From JAVBMU01 sp031551755 (lineage in GTDB: Bacteria > Actinomycetota > Actinomycetes > Actinomycetales > Cellulomonadaceae): a stretch of 64,000 nucleotides of DNA. The notes beneath the pieces are model-generated. The model was not told the DNA's origin. It did not search any database and saw only the letters and a list, made by a program, of their open reading frames with translations. The position numbers were made by a program, and so were the translations under genes. Position 1 is the first letter of the stretch, and each line of letters opens with the position of its first letter. This document shows, piece by piece, positions 56,574 to 64,000 of this stretch. The stretch lies in NCBI GenBank assembly GCA_031551755.1, contig JAVBNE010000004.1, forward strand, positions 17,626-81,625, read 5' to 3'.

Positions 56574-57044
56574 TCACACGCTCCGGTGCTGTTCGTTCCA
56601 CTGCTGCAGATCGTCTGAGAACCGCCCCAGCAAAGTGGCGAGGGTGACGACATCCTCCCTGCGCCAGTCCGCCAGCGCTTGTTCGCTCATCGCGATACGG
56701 GCGTCGCGGGCGGCGGCGAGCCGCCGGCGCCCGGTTTCAGTCAGAGTCAGCAGTTGCCCGCGGGAGTCATCCGGGTCGATGGTGCGCGTCACCAGATCCA
56801 GCTTGTAGAGACGGCTGAGCTGCCTGGAGACAGTTGCCCGGCCGATGCCGAAATGGGTGGCGATCTCAGATCCGCGCACGCCTGGATTCGCCGCTATGTG
56901 AGCGAGCAGGGGGTAAGCGGAGGCGTCGAGATCGGGGTGGACCCGGCGGGCGGTCGCCTGGGCCGACGACCACGCCCGTCGGAACAACTGGCGCACCTCG
57001 GCTTCGAGTGCCCGGTGTGCCGCTGCGATGTCGTCGGGTGCCAT
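56574..57044 (-). CDS. MarR family transcriptional regulator
   Basis: A 156-residue winged-helix regulator. HIAANPGVRGSEIATHFGIGRATVSRQLSRLYKLDLVTR holds the recognition helix (ATVSRQLSRL) and DPDDSRGQLLTLTETG the wing. The frame is open upstream, but ATG 57044 is the family start. It is the last gene of a minus-strand cluster MarR, MFS pump, MarR, with 58 bp between it and the pump gene. It may share control of the pump or act on another promoter. Confidence 0.87.
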   Translation of the reverse strand: MAPDDIAAAHRALEAEVRQLFRRAWSSAQATARRVHPDLDASAYPLLAHIAANPGVRGSEIATHFGIGRATVSRQLSRLYKLDLVTRTIDPDDSRGQLLTLTETGRRRLAAARDARIAMSEQALADWRREDVVTLATLLGRFSDDLQQWNEQHRSV

Positions 57045-57102
57045 GGGCACATCATGGCGTACCTGGCACCCGACGACACTGGGACGCTCGGGCCGACCGA
57101 GA

Positions 57103-58806
57103 TCAGTCGGCAGCTCGGTCGGTCGTCTCCTTGGCGCCCGCCGAAACGGCCGCCAAGGCTGCCCTCTCGGCGTCGGCGAAGGTCTCGACGGCGGTGGTCT
57201 CGGCATCAGGCTGCTCTGCTTCGTCCGTGGAGGACCCGGGTCGCAAGGCAGTCCGCTGTTCGATGCCGGAGCGGGTACCGAGCGGAACCTCCTTGAGGAA
57301 GAGCACACAGATCATTGCGATGGCGGCCAGGGGTGCGGCCACCAGGAAGATCTCCGCGATGCCCTGACCGTAAGCGCGTTCCACTACATCCCGGATCGGC
57401 GCAGGCAGCGTCGCGACATCGGGCAGGGTGCCGCTTCCGCCGCCGAGCTTGTCAGCGGGGACACCGATGGCGGTCAGCCCCGAGCTGATCGACGACTTCA
57501 CCCGGCCGGCGAGTACCGCGCCGAGGGCGGAGACACCGATCGCGCCACCCATCGTTCGGAAGAACGCCACCGCCGAGGAACCTGCGCCGATCTCGGTGAT
57601 GTCCAGGGTGTTCTGGACGGCCAGAACGAGATTCTGCATGAGCATGCCGGTGCCGGCGCCGAGCAGCACCAGGTAGAGGCTGATCACCGTGAAGCTCGTG
57701 TGGTAGGTGATGGTCGACATGAGCACGAGTGCGATGGTCAGCAGCGCGCCGCCGATCACCATGTAGCGCTTGTACCGGCCGGTGCGGCTGATGACCTGTC
57801 CGATCGCGGTCGAAGCGACGAAGACCCCGAAGACCATGGGGATGGTCAGGAGGCCGGATTCGGTCGGCGTCTTGCCGCGAGCAATCTGCATGTACTGGCC
57901 GAGAAAGACCGACGTGCCGAACATGGCCACGCCGACCGAGATACTGGCGATCACGGAGAGCACCAGCGTGCGGTTGCGGAAGAGGTGCATCGGGATGATC
58001 GGCTCGGGTGTGTGCAGCTCGACGATCACGGCGGCGATCAGCATGACGATCGCGGCGCCGATCATCGCTGCGGTCTGCCAGGAGGCCCAGTCGAAGTTGT
58101 GCCCGGCAAAGGTCACCCACAGGAGCAGTGCCGCGATACCACCCGAGATGAGCAGGGCACCCCAGTAGTCGATGGAGACGGTTTTACGGGGGATCTTGGG
58201 CAGGTGCAGCGTCTTTTGCAGTACGAGGATGGCGGCCACGGCGAACGGCAGGCCGACGAAGAAGTTCCAGCGCCAGCCGATGGTGTCGGTCAGCCACCCC
58301 CCGAGAAGCGGTCCGCCGACCATACTCACAGCCATGATGGCGCCCATCAGGCCCATGTACTTGCCCCGTTCCCGGGGCGAAATGATGTCGGCGATCAGGA
58401 CGGTCGCGAGGGCGGTGAGGCCCCCGGCACCGATGCCTTGCACGGCGCGAAAAGCGATCATCTCGCCGATGCCGTGGGAGAACCCGGCTGCTGCCGCGGA
58501 CAGCACCGAGATGGTCAACGCGATTTGGATCAGGTGTTTGCGGTTGACCAGGTCGGCGAGCTTCCCCCAGATCGGGGTGGTGATCGTGGTGGTCAGCAGC
58601 GTGGCGGTGACCACCCAGGTGAATGATGACTGCGAACCGTTGAGGTCGGTCACGATGCGCGGCAGAGAGGAGGACACCACTGATGTCGCGAGCATTGAGA
58701 CGAACATGCCGAGCAGGATCCCGGAGAGCGCTTCCAGGACCTCTCGGTGGGTCATGGTGGGGGTGCCGTCGACCTTGTGGTGTGGCGGCTTGGTGCCGTT
58801 GGACAT
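57103..58806 (-). CDS. DHA2-type MFS multidrug efflux transporter
   Basis: A 567-residue 14-helix transporter of the EmrB/QacA family. SSLPRIVTDLNGSQSSFTWV is the N-terminal motif, GKLADLVNRKHL motif A, RAVQGIGAGGLTALA motif B, and VGGPLLGGWLTD motif C. The C-terminal 40 residues are soluble and acidic. It exports drugs or toxic compounds with proton antiport; the substrate is unknown. It is flanked on both sides by MarR genes on the same strand, the usual arrangement of an inducible efflux pump. Confidence 0.9.
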   Translation of the reverse strand: MSNGTKPPHHKVDGTPTMTHREVLEALSGILLGMFVSMLATSVVSSSLPRIVTDLNGSQSSFTWVVTATLLTTTITTPIWGKLADLVNRKHLIQIALTISVLSAAAAGFSHGIGEMIAFRAVQGIGAGGLTALATVLIADIISPRERGKYMGLMGAIMAVSMVGGPLLGGWLTDTIGWRWNFFVGLPFAVAAILVLQKTLHLPKIPRKTVSIDYWGALLISGGIAALLLWVTFAGHNFDWASWQTAAMIGAAIVMLIAAVIVELHTPEPIIPMHLFRNRTLVLSVIASISVGVAMFGTSVFLGQYMQIARGKTPTESGLLTIPMVFGVFVASTAIGQVISRTGRYKRYMVIGGALLTIALVLMSTITYHTSFTVISLYLVLLGAGTGMLMQNLVLAVQNTLDITEIGAGSSAVAFFRTMGGAIGVSALGAVLAGRVKSSISSGLTAIGVPADKLGGGSGTLPDVATLPAPIRDVVERAYGQGIAEIFLVAAPLAAIAMICVLFLKEVPLGTRSGIEQRTALRPGSSTDEAEQPDAETTAVETFADAERAALAAVSAGAKETTDRAAD

Positions 58807-58861
58807 AACAGTTCCTTCGAGTTGAGCGCGTTATTCGAAAATCTGGGGGGTCCCGGGCGGC

Positions 58862-59320
58862 TCAGGGCGCGGTGGCCAGCAGACTCGCTGATTTTGTGAT
58901 GGCGGTCGTCACCCGGTCGATAGCGTGCGCGACGGTGTGCAGATCCTCATCTGACCAGTCGGCGAAGGTCTGTTCGGTCAGTTCGCTCATTCGTTCGTCG
59001 CAGCGGTCGAGCAGCGCCTTCCCGGTGGGAGTGAGGGCGATCTGCCGGGCGCGCCGGTCGCCGTCGTCGACGGCCCGGTGGACGTAGCCGGTGTCGACCA
59101 GGGCGGTGACATGCCGACTGGCCACGGAGAGGTCGACGCGCAGTTGGGCGGCGACGTCCCCGAGGTGTTGCGGGCCGCCATCGTGCAGGAGTCGGAGTAG
59201 GGGCAGTGATGCACGGGCGCAACCGAGTTCCCGGGCCAGCCGGCTGCTGCTCTCGCGTTGTATCCGCGCGAGCTCCTCCAATGCACGAATCAGCACACCG
59301 ATCGAGGGGGTACGAGTCAC
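58862..59320 (-). CDS. MarR family transcriptional regulator
   Basis: A 152-residue winged-helix regulator. ARASLPLLRLLHDGGPQHLG, DVAAQLRVDLSVASRHV (recognition helix) and DDGDRRARQIALTPTG (wing) are the family features. GTG 59320 has AAGGAG 5 nt upstream; a longer open frame lacks support. It is the first gene of the MarR-MFS-MarR cluster, with operator-like palindromes in its promoter, and probably represses the downstream pump. Confidence 0.87.
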   Translation of the reverse strand: MTRTPSIGVLIRALEELARIQRESSSRLARELGCARASLPLLRLLHDGGPQHLGDVAAQLRVDLSVASRHVTALVDTGYVHRAVDDGDRRARQIALTPTGKALLDRCDERMSELTEQTFADWSDEDLHTVAHAIDRVTTAITKSASLLATAP

Positions 59321-59335
59321 GATCACTCCTTGGTT

Positions 59336-59382
59336 GTTGCAGGCAACTATATGAGCGGACGCTTGCCTTGCGCAACTGTTGC
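59336..59382. promoter_or_regulatory. palindromic operator candidates upstream of the MarR gene
   Basis: GTTGC-AG-GCAAC at 59336-59347, TTGCGCAA at 59368-59375 and GCAAC-T-GTTGC at 59372-59382 share the half-site GCAAC/GTTGC. The first lies 15 bp upstream of the MarR GTG. Similar TTGC-GCAA dyads are common MarR sites. Confidence 0.55.
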
Positions 59383-59487
59383 CGGAGGCTACGACCGGGT
59401 GAGTTTTCCGGTGGGTCCGCCGGCTTGTCGCTGCTCGTTGAACGCGTCCGCCAGAGCGTCTGCTGGCTCGATGAGGGCACCCGTCAG

Positions 59488-60966
59488 CTATGCGGGCGAC
59501 GCGCTGGATGGCGGCTGGCGGCGCACCGATATCGCGGCGTCTTCCATGTCCTCCAGCTCCACCCCCTTGGTCTCGGGCACCCGGACGAAGACGAAGAAGA
59601 ACGACAACGCCGCAAAGATCGCGTACATCAGATAGGGGATCGAGGCGCCGAACTGATCGAGCATCTTGGGGAAGGACAACGTGATGAGGAAGTTCGCGAT
59701 CCACTGTGCCGAGGCAGCCACGCCCAGGGCGGCGGCGCGGATCCGGTTTGGGAACATCTCGCCGAGCAGCACCCAGACGAGCGGCCCCCAGGAGGCGCCG
59801 AAGAAGATGACGAAGGCATTCGCGGCGACCAAGGCGATCATTCCCCAAGACCCGGTCAGGGTGAGGTCGTCGCCGGTACCGGTGGACTGGGTGAACGCAA
59901 CGGACATGATGCCCAGCGACAGCGCCATTCCCGCGGAACCGATGAGCAGCAGCGGTCGTCGTCCGATCTTGTCGATCAGCGCGATCGCGATGAAGGTCAC
60001 CACGACGTTCGTGACCGAGGTGATGGTGGACACCAAGAACGACTGATCCTCCTCGAAACCGACTGCCTGCCAGAGGGTCGTGGAGTAGTAGAAGATCACA
60101 TTGATGCCGACGAATTGCTGAAAGACCGAAAGCAGAATGCCTACCCAGACGATGGGTTTGAGGCCGAGGGTCGACCCGCGCAGGCTCGAATTCTGGGCGA
60201 TCTCGGCATCCTTAGCGATCGATTCCTCGATCTGGCGTACTCGGAGCTTGGCATCCTCGTTGGCTCCCAAGACGGATTCCAGTACCGTGAGCGCTTCGTC
60301 GTGGCGTCGCTGGGCCACGAGATAACGCGGCGATTCCGGGATGCGCAGTGCAATCCCGATGTAGACGGCGGCTGGGACCACGCAGATCAGGAACATCCAG
60401 CGCCATGCCTCCCAGCCGAGCCACAGGTCGTCGGAGGCGCTGCCGGCGGACAGCGCGAGCACTTGGTCGGAGAGCAGGGCGGCGAAGATGCCGATAGTGA
60501 TGGCCAGCTGTTGCAGCGAGCCGAGCCGGCCGCGCATCGCAGCGGGTGCGATCTCCGCGATGTAGGCGGGCGCGATCACCGAGGCGATGCCGATACCGAC
60601 CCCGGCCAGGAATCGCCACAGGGCGAGGTCCCACGCGCTAAATGCGAAGGCAGCGAGGACCGAAGAGATGAAGAACAGCACGCCGCCGATCACCATGACC
60701 CGGGTACGACCAAGGCGGTCGGCGATCTTGCCGCCGCCCCACGCTCCGAGCGCACAGCCCAACAGCGCGATGGCGACGACGAATCCCGTCACCGCCTCAT
60801 CCAGGTCGAATTGACCCTCGATGGCATCCACGGCTCCATTGATGACGGAACTGTCGAATCCGAAGAGGAAACCACCGACAGCGGCCGATAATGCCAATCC
60901 GACAGCTTTGCGGTGAGCCGCACGGGCGGCTGCTACTTGGGGGTTTGCGACCTCATTATCCGACAT
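59488..60966 (-). CDS. MFS sugar porter
   Basis: A 492-residue 12-helix major facilitator of the sugar porter family. GFLFGFDSSVINGA is the N-terminal motif, GKIADRLGRTRV motif A, and VIAPAYIAEIAPAAMRGRLGS and IPESPRYLVAQRR the central PESPR. VFQQFVGINVIFYYS is the substrate-contact QQFxGIN, and VPETKGVELEDME the C-terminal PETKG. It brings in a sugar with protons; the substrate is unknown. The ATG has GGGAGGGA upstream. It has no sugar kinase next to it. Confidence 0.93.
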   Translation of the reverse strand: MSDNEVANPQVAAARAAHRKAVGLALSAAVGGFLFGFDSSVINGAVDAIEGQFDLDEAVTGFVVAIALLGCALGAWGGGKIADRLGRTRVMVIGGVLFFISSVLAAFAFSAWDLALWRFLAGVGIGIASVIAPAYIAEIAPAAMRGRLGSLQQLAITIGIFAALLSDQVLALSAGSASDDLWLGWEAWRWMFLICVVPAAVYIGIALRIPESPRYLVAQRRHDEALTVLESVLGANEDAKLRVRQIEESIAKDAEIAQNSSLRGSTLGLKPIVWVGILLSVFQQFVGINVIFYYSTTLWQAVGFEEDQSFLVSTITSVTNVVVTFIAIALIDKIGRRPLLLIGSAGMALSLGIMSVAFTQSTGTGDDLTLTGSWGMIALVAANAFVIFFGASWGPLVWVLLGEMFPNRIRAAALGVAASAQWIANFLITLSFPKMLDQFGASIPYLMYAIFAALSFFFVFVRVPETKGVELEDMEDAAISVRRQPPSSASPA

Positions 60967-61072
60967 AAGAGTCCCTCCCTTAATACCCCAGCCGCTCGAT
61001 ATTGGTCACTGTAGGCGAGGTTCGGTAACCACGTGATGTTGAGCGGCCTTGGTGGACCCGCTGCGATGGGGG

Positions 61073-61078
61073 GACACT
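61073..61078 (+). promoter_or_regulatory. candidate leaderless -10 element of the 221-residue protein gene
   Basis: GACACT is followed by exactly 6 nt (GGCCCA) and ATG 61085, with no Shine-Dalgarno. It supports the ATG over the upstream GTG frame. Confidence 0.3.
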
Positions 61079-61084
61079 GGCCCA

Positions 61085-61750
61085 ATGAACTCGGGACCCG
61101 CTGATCCGTCGCGGTCACCGGCCGGTCCGGTGCGGCCGCGACGTCCCGCAATGCTGGACCCGCAGGCCGCGGATGCCCTACCGGGTGAGATCGACCCGGC
61201 ACTACGGACCGAGATCGCCCACACCACGGCCAATGTGGTGGTCCATCGCGGGCGCAGCTCTGAGGACCCGGCGGTGGTTGCCCGGTTGGTGAGCTTGGTC
61301 GAGCGCGAAGGGTTGGACGAAGTCGCCGCCCTATGGGCGGATGCGGCGCCCAACACCCTGCCCGGGGCGTTGTGGCGGCTGTACGTCCTGCGCGAATGGG
61401 TCCGGCGCGATCCGCGCACCGTCGCATTGCGGTACCGGCTGGGAGTCGACGCCACCCCGGTGCATGAAGTGATCGCGGGCGTCGTCAGCCCACCCGGCCC
61501 GCAGGAGGTCCGCGACGTCGTCGACGCCGTGCTCTGCGGTGTTTTTTCCGGGGAGCTCGATGTCGCCCTCGAACGGGCTGGTGCCCTCTGTCGCATCCTG
61601 GCGGTCGGCGCGACGCTCGACGCGGACAGCCGCGACCTGGCCGATCCAGATTCGGCAACGCACCTGACCCATGGCGCGCTCGCGTTGCAGCGCACGGCCG
61701 AGGACCTGGAACATGCGGCTGCCCTCTGGCGGGCGGGGTTGCTCGCATAA
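61085..61750 (+). CDS. hypothetical cytosolic protein
   Basis: A 221-residue soluble, mostly helical protein with no signal sequence, membrane segment or recognised domain. Hydrophobic helices (LEREGLDEVAALWAD-like, LWRLYVLREWVRRDPR, VRDVVDAVLCGVFSGELDVALERAGALCRILA) suggest a compact helical bundle. Pro/Arg-rich residues 1-35 are probably disordered. It lies on the same strand as the phosphate-transport genes but about 300 bp away, so a functional link is unclear. Confidence 0.6.
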   Translation: MNSGPADPSRSPAGPVRPRRPAMLDPQAADALPGEIDPALRTEIAHTTANVVVHRGRSSEDPAVVARLVSLVEREGLDEVAALWADAAPNTLPGALWRLYVLREWVRRDPRTVALRYRLGVDATPVHEVIAGVVSPPGPQEVRDVVDAVLCGVFSGELDVALERAGALCRILAVGATLDADSRDLADPDSATHLTHGALALQRTAEDLEHAAALWRAGLLA

Positions 61751-61907
61751 CGTGTCACGCCGTGGGCGAACGGCAGTGCCAAGGGGGCGGGTCGCTGCTT
61801 ACCATGGACGGCGACGTCGGGCCGCGGTAGCCCCGGGCTCCACCTTCAGCCGCTACGAGCGGCCACGCGCCGAGAGGCGCTCTGCGGTCCGGCGTCGTGG
61901 GGACGGA

Positions 61908-61937
61908 TTGAGCCATCCCGGTCGCCGTCGGTTACAT
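61908..61937 (+). promoter_or_regulatory. candidate promoter of the DUF47-Pit operon
   Basis: TTGAGC (61908-61913) and TTACAT (61932-61937) are separated by 18 bp. They lie about 110 bp upstream of the DUF47 start in the gap after the hypothetical gene. A phosphate-response box could not be recognised. Confidence 0.35.
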
Positions 61938-62049
61938 TTGACGCGAGTTCGGCGCGCGGTCACTCGTGGCCCATTCGGAAGCCGAGACCGGCCCCGTACC
62001 ACCGGTCGTCGAACTCATGACAACGCCCCCGCGTCGACCGGAGCTTCCC

Positions 62050-62670
62050 GTGCGCCTGCGCCTCAAACCGCGCGAAACAACATTCTTCGATCTATTCGCC
62101 GCCTCTGCGCAGCACCTGGTCACGGGCTCCAATCTTCTCGCCGAACTCCTCGGCGCGGATCGGTCCGAACGCAAGGCGCTGGCCAAGCAGCTGTCGGAGG
62201 TGGAGCACCTCGCCGACGATTCCACGCATTCGATCATGTTGCTGCTCACCCAGACCTTCGTCACTCCCTTCGACCGCGACGACATCTACTCGCTCGCATC
62301 GGCCCTGGACGACTGCATGGACTTCATGGAGGAGGCCGCCGACCTCATCGTGCTCTACAAGGTCGACGAACTGCCCACCCGGGTCTCCGAGCAGGTACAG
62401 GTGTTGCAGCGGGCCTCTGAGCTCACGGCCGAAGCAATGCCGCGGTTACGCTCGATGAGCGATCTCTCCGACTTCTGGGTCGAGGTCAACCGCCTGGAGA
62501 ACCAGGCCGACAAACTGCACCGCAAGCTGCTCGCGGAACTCTTCGACAAGGTGAGCGATCCCATCCTGTTGATGAAGCTCAAGGAGATCGTCGAGGTCTT
62601 GGAGCAGGCCGCGGACGCCTTTGAGAAGGTCGCCAACACCGTCGAGACCATCGCGCTCAAGGAGTCCTGA
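62050..62670 (+). CDS. DUF47/PhoU-like accessory protein of the Pit phosphate transporter
   Basis: A 206-residue all-helical PhoU-related protein. RETTFFDLFAASAQHLV at the start and VEHLADDSTHSIMLLL with FVTPFDRDDIYSLASALDDCMDFMEEA are the DUF47 metal-cluster motifs, and the C-terminal VNRLENQADKLHRKLL repeats the pattern. GTG 62050 has GGAG 6 nt upstream and gives exactly the usual length. The open frame extends to 61966 (ATG 62017 possible). The Pit transporter gene starts 4 bp later, so it is a regulator or partner of phosphate transport. Confidence 0.92.
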   Translation: MRLRLKPRETTFFDLFAASAQHLVTGSNLLAELLGADRSERKALAKQLSEVEHLADDSTHSIMLLLTQTFVTPFDRDDIYSLASALDDCMDFMEEAADLIVLYKVDELPTRVSEQVQVLQRASELTAEAMPRLRSMSDLSDFWVEVNRLENQADKLHRKLLAELFDKVSDPILLMKLKEIVEVLEQAADAFEKVANTVETIALKES

Positions 62671-62674
62671 CCTC

Positions 62675-63676
62675 GTGGAGCTCGCGCTCGTCATCCTGGT
62701 GGTCGCCTTCGCGTTGGCATTCGACTACACCAACGGCTTCCACGACGCGGCCAATGCCATCGCGACATCGGTCTCTACGCGAGCCCTCACGCCACGGGCG
62801 GCGCTCACGATGGCCGCCGTGTTCAACCTGGTCGGTGCGCTCCTCGGTACCTCGGTGGCGCACACGATCGCGGAGGATATCGTCGCGGTCGAGGACAAGG
62901 GTCCCCATGAGGGGCTCATCATCGTGCTGTGCGGGCTGCTCGGGGCGATCACCTGGAACCTGATCACCTGGTGGCTGGGCCTGCCGTCGTCATCGACCCA
63001 CGCGATCATCGGCGGGTTGACCGGCGTCGGCCTGGCCTCCGGCATCACCGTATATTGGGACGCGATCGTCGACAAGGTCGTCTTGCCCATGGTGATCTCG
63101 CCGTTGTTGGGTTTCATCTTGGCATTCCTGCTGATGGTCGGTGTCCTGTGGATCTTCCGCAATGCGGCTCCGGCCCGGGCCTTCCGGCGGTTCCGGATCG
63201 CCCAGACCGCCTCTGCGGCGGCAATGGCACTCGGTCACGGCCTTCAGGACGCCCAGAAGACGATGGGTGTGATCGTGCTCGCCCTGGTGGCTGGTGGCTT
63301 CCACGAGGGCACCGATATCCCGCTGTGGGTCAAGCTCTCAGCCGCCACGGCGATCTCTCTCGGAACTTATGCGGGTGGCTGGCGGATCATGCGCACGCTG
63401 GGACGCAAGATCATCGAGCTGGACCCCGCGCGAGGCTTCGTGGCCGAATCGGTGTCGGCGGTGGTGCTCTACGCGAATGCCTTTATCTTCCATGCGCCGG
63501 TTTCGACCACCCACACCATCACCTCGGCGATCATGGGGGTGGGTGCGACCAAGCGGCTGTCCGCGGTGCGCTGGGGGGTCGCAAAGAACATCGGCGTCGC
63601 CTGGGTGCTGACCATTCCGGCTGCGGCTTTGGTCGCCGCCGTCATGTACTGGATCCTCAACCCGATCTTGGGCTGA
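62675..63676 (+). CDS. inorganic phosphate transporter, PiT family
   Basis: A 333-residue integral membrane transporter, using the proton or sodium gradient for phosphate (often as metal phosphate). NGFHDAANAIATSVSTRAL near the N-terminus and APVSTTHTITSAIMGVGATKR near the C-terminus are the duplicated Pit signature. The middle region has GLPSSSTHAIIGG and HGLQDAQKTMG. About ten membrane helices fit the family. The GTG start lies just after the DUF47 stop. The length is near the shorter bacterial Pit. Confidence 0.94.
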   Translation: MELALVILVVAFALAFDYTNGFHDAANAIATSVSTRALTPRAALTMAAVFNLVGALLGTSVAHTIAEDIVAVEDKGPHEGLIIVLCGLLGAITWNLITWWLGLPSSSTHAIIGGLTGVGLASGITVYWDAIVDKVVLPMVISPLLGFILAFLLMVGVLWIFRNAAPARAFRRFRIAQTASAAAMALGHGLQDAQKTMGVIVLALVAGGFHEGTDIPLWVKLSAATAISLGTYAGGWRIMRTLGRKIIELDPARGFVAESVSAVVLYANAFIFHAPVSTTHTITSAIMGVGATKRLSAVRWGVAKNIGVAWVLTIPAAALVAAVMYWILNPILG

Positions 63677-63828
63677 GCGCGGCTCGGTTCGCCGGGGCAG
63701 CGCGGGGGACCCGCGCTGCCCGGGGCGGGCGCGCGGCGTGCAGGGCGCGCGGCGTGCAGGGCGCGCCATCGCCGACTGCCTTGCTCACCTCGGCCATCGC
63801 TCGCCGATTGCTGTACTTTCAGTCGAGT

Positions 63829-63846
63829 GCTGCGGTTTAAACCACA
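63829..63846. other. palindrome at the start of the repeat array
   Basis: An 18-bp palindrome-like segment CTGCGGTTTAAACCACAG (10-bp core GGTTTAAACC, outer CTG/CAG, one mismatched pair) lies at the left edge of the 19-bp repeat array and overlaps the first repeat by 5 bp. Confidence 0.6.
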
Positions 63847-64000
63847 GCGCTCGGCCACGACCACAGCGCTCGGCCAGAACCACAGCGCTCGGCCAGAACC
63901 ACAGCGCTCGGCCAGAACCACAGCGCTCGGCCAGAACCACAGCGCTCGGCCAGAACCACAGCGCTCGGCCAGAACCACAGCGCTCGGCCAGAACCACAGC
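63842..64000. repeat. 19-bp tandem repeat array running off the window end
   Basis: CCACAGCGCTCGGCC recurs every 19 bp from 63842 (63842, 63861, 63880, 63899, 63918, 63937, 63956, 63975 and a partial copy at 63994). Units are identical except the first linker (ACGA in place of AGAA). The period is not a multiple of three, so it is probably not coding even though a frame stays open across it on the minus strand. The right end is outside the window. Confidence 0.95.

Noticed and set aside
57028..58626. A 532-codon open frame on the + strand
   Set aside because: It is antisense to the MFS pump; the product is Gly/Asp/His-rich with no recognisable fold.
59206..60891. A 561-codon open frame on the + strand
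   Set aside because: It is antisense to the MFS sugar porter, which has PESPR and PETKG motifs and a good ribosome binding site.
63469..63997. Protein-coding frames across the repeat array on the minus strand
   Set aside because: The frame stays open only because the repeat lacks stops; it encodes a monotonous peptide and overlaps the Pit gene.
63842..64000. CRISPR array at the right end
   Set aside because: Repeats are contiguous 19-bp units with no unique spacers, so it is a tandem repeat.

Overview
The window is a stretch of a high-GC actinobacterial chromosome. The evidence is a bldC-type developmental regulator, a DUF3073 protein, an F420-type luciferase-like oxidoreductase, many GTG starts, several leaderless-looking starts, and the actinobacterial order purD, purC, purS-purQ, purL, purF-purM. 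The genus cannot be fixed from the sequence. No phage, IS element or CRISPR array was seen.

Layout. 1-8.7 kb: end of purD, two AAA-type ATPases, purC, a Phd/PIN toxin-antitoxin pair, an AspT-like transporter, and purS-purQ with an acetyltransferase. 8.7-16.5 kb: a lipid locus with an LLM oxidoreductase, MaoC hydratase, high-molecular-weight FabG and thiolase on the minus strand, facing a TetR regulator and an acyl-CoA oxidase-type flavoenzyme. 16.5-23 kb: a DUF2599-like exported protein, two related membrane proteins and a three-gene ABC exporter. 23.3-26.7 kb: purL and an endonuclease/exonuclease/phosphatase (EEP) family membrane protein. 27-35.5 kb: two large secreted beta-propeller/PKD proteins on either side of gdhA. 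35.6-41.6 kb: an RNB nuclease, SCP-like protein, small membrane protein, purF, purM, DUF3073 and bldC. 42-46 kb: DUF3618/holin membrane proteins, tRNA-Phe/Asp/Glu, a zincin, an ArsR-CDF metal efflux pair and galE. 46-54 kb: an M15 peptidase, surE, a PfkB kinase, a VOC protein, a decayed-gene junction with a candidate toxin-antitoxin pair next to tRNA-Lys, an M50 protease and an S1 protease. 54.5-64 kb: a DEAD helicase, msrB, a MarR-MFS-MarR cluster, a sugar porter, the DUF47-Pit phosphate system and a 19-bp tandem repeat that runs off the end.

How it fits together. Seven genes give most of de novo purine synthesis (purD, C, S, Q, L, F, M). They are scattered among unrelated insertions instead of forming one operon. 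The lipid locus carries oxidation, hydration, reduction and thiolysis functions around one regulator with a dyad operator candidate. The most notable non-coding signals are an ArsR operator inside a near-consensus promoter spacer, three helically phased 10-bp repeats in front of the PIN-domain module, a long inverted repeat in front of the second candidate TA pair, a gene-remnant junction beside tRNA-Lys, and the terminal 19-bp repeat array.
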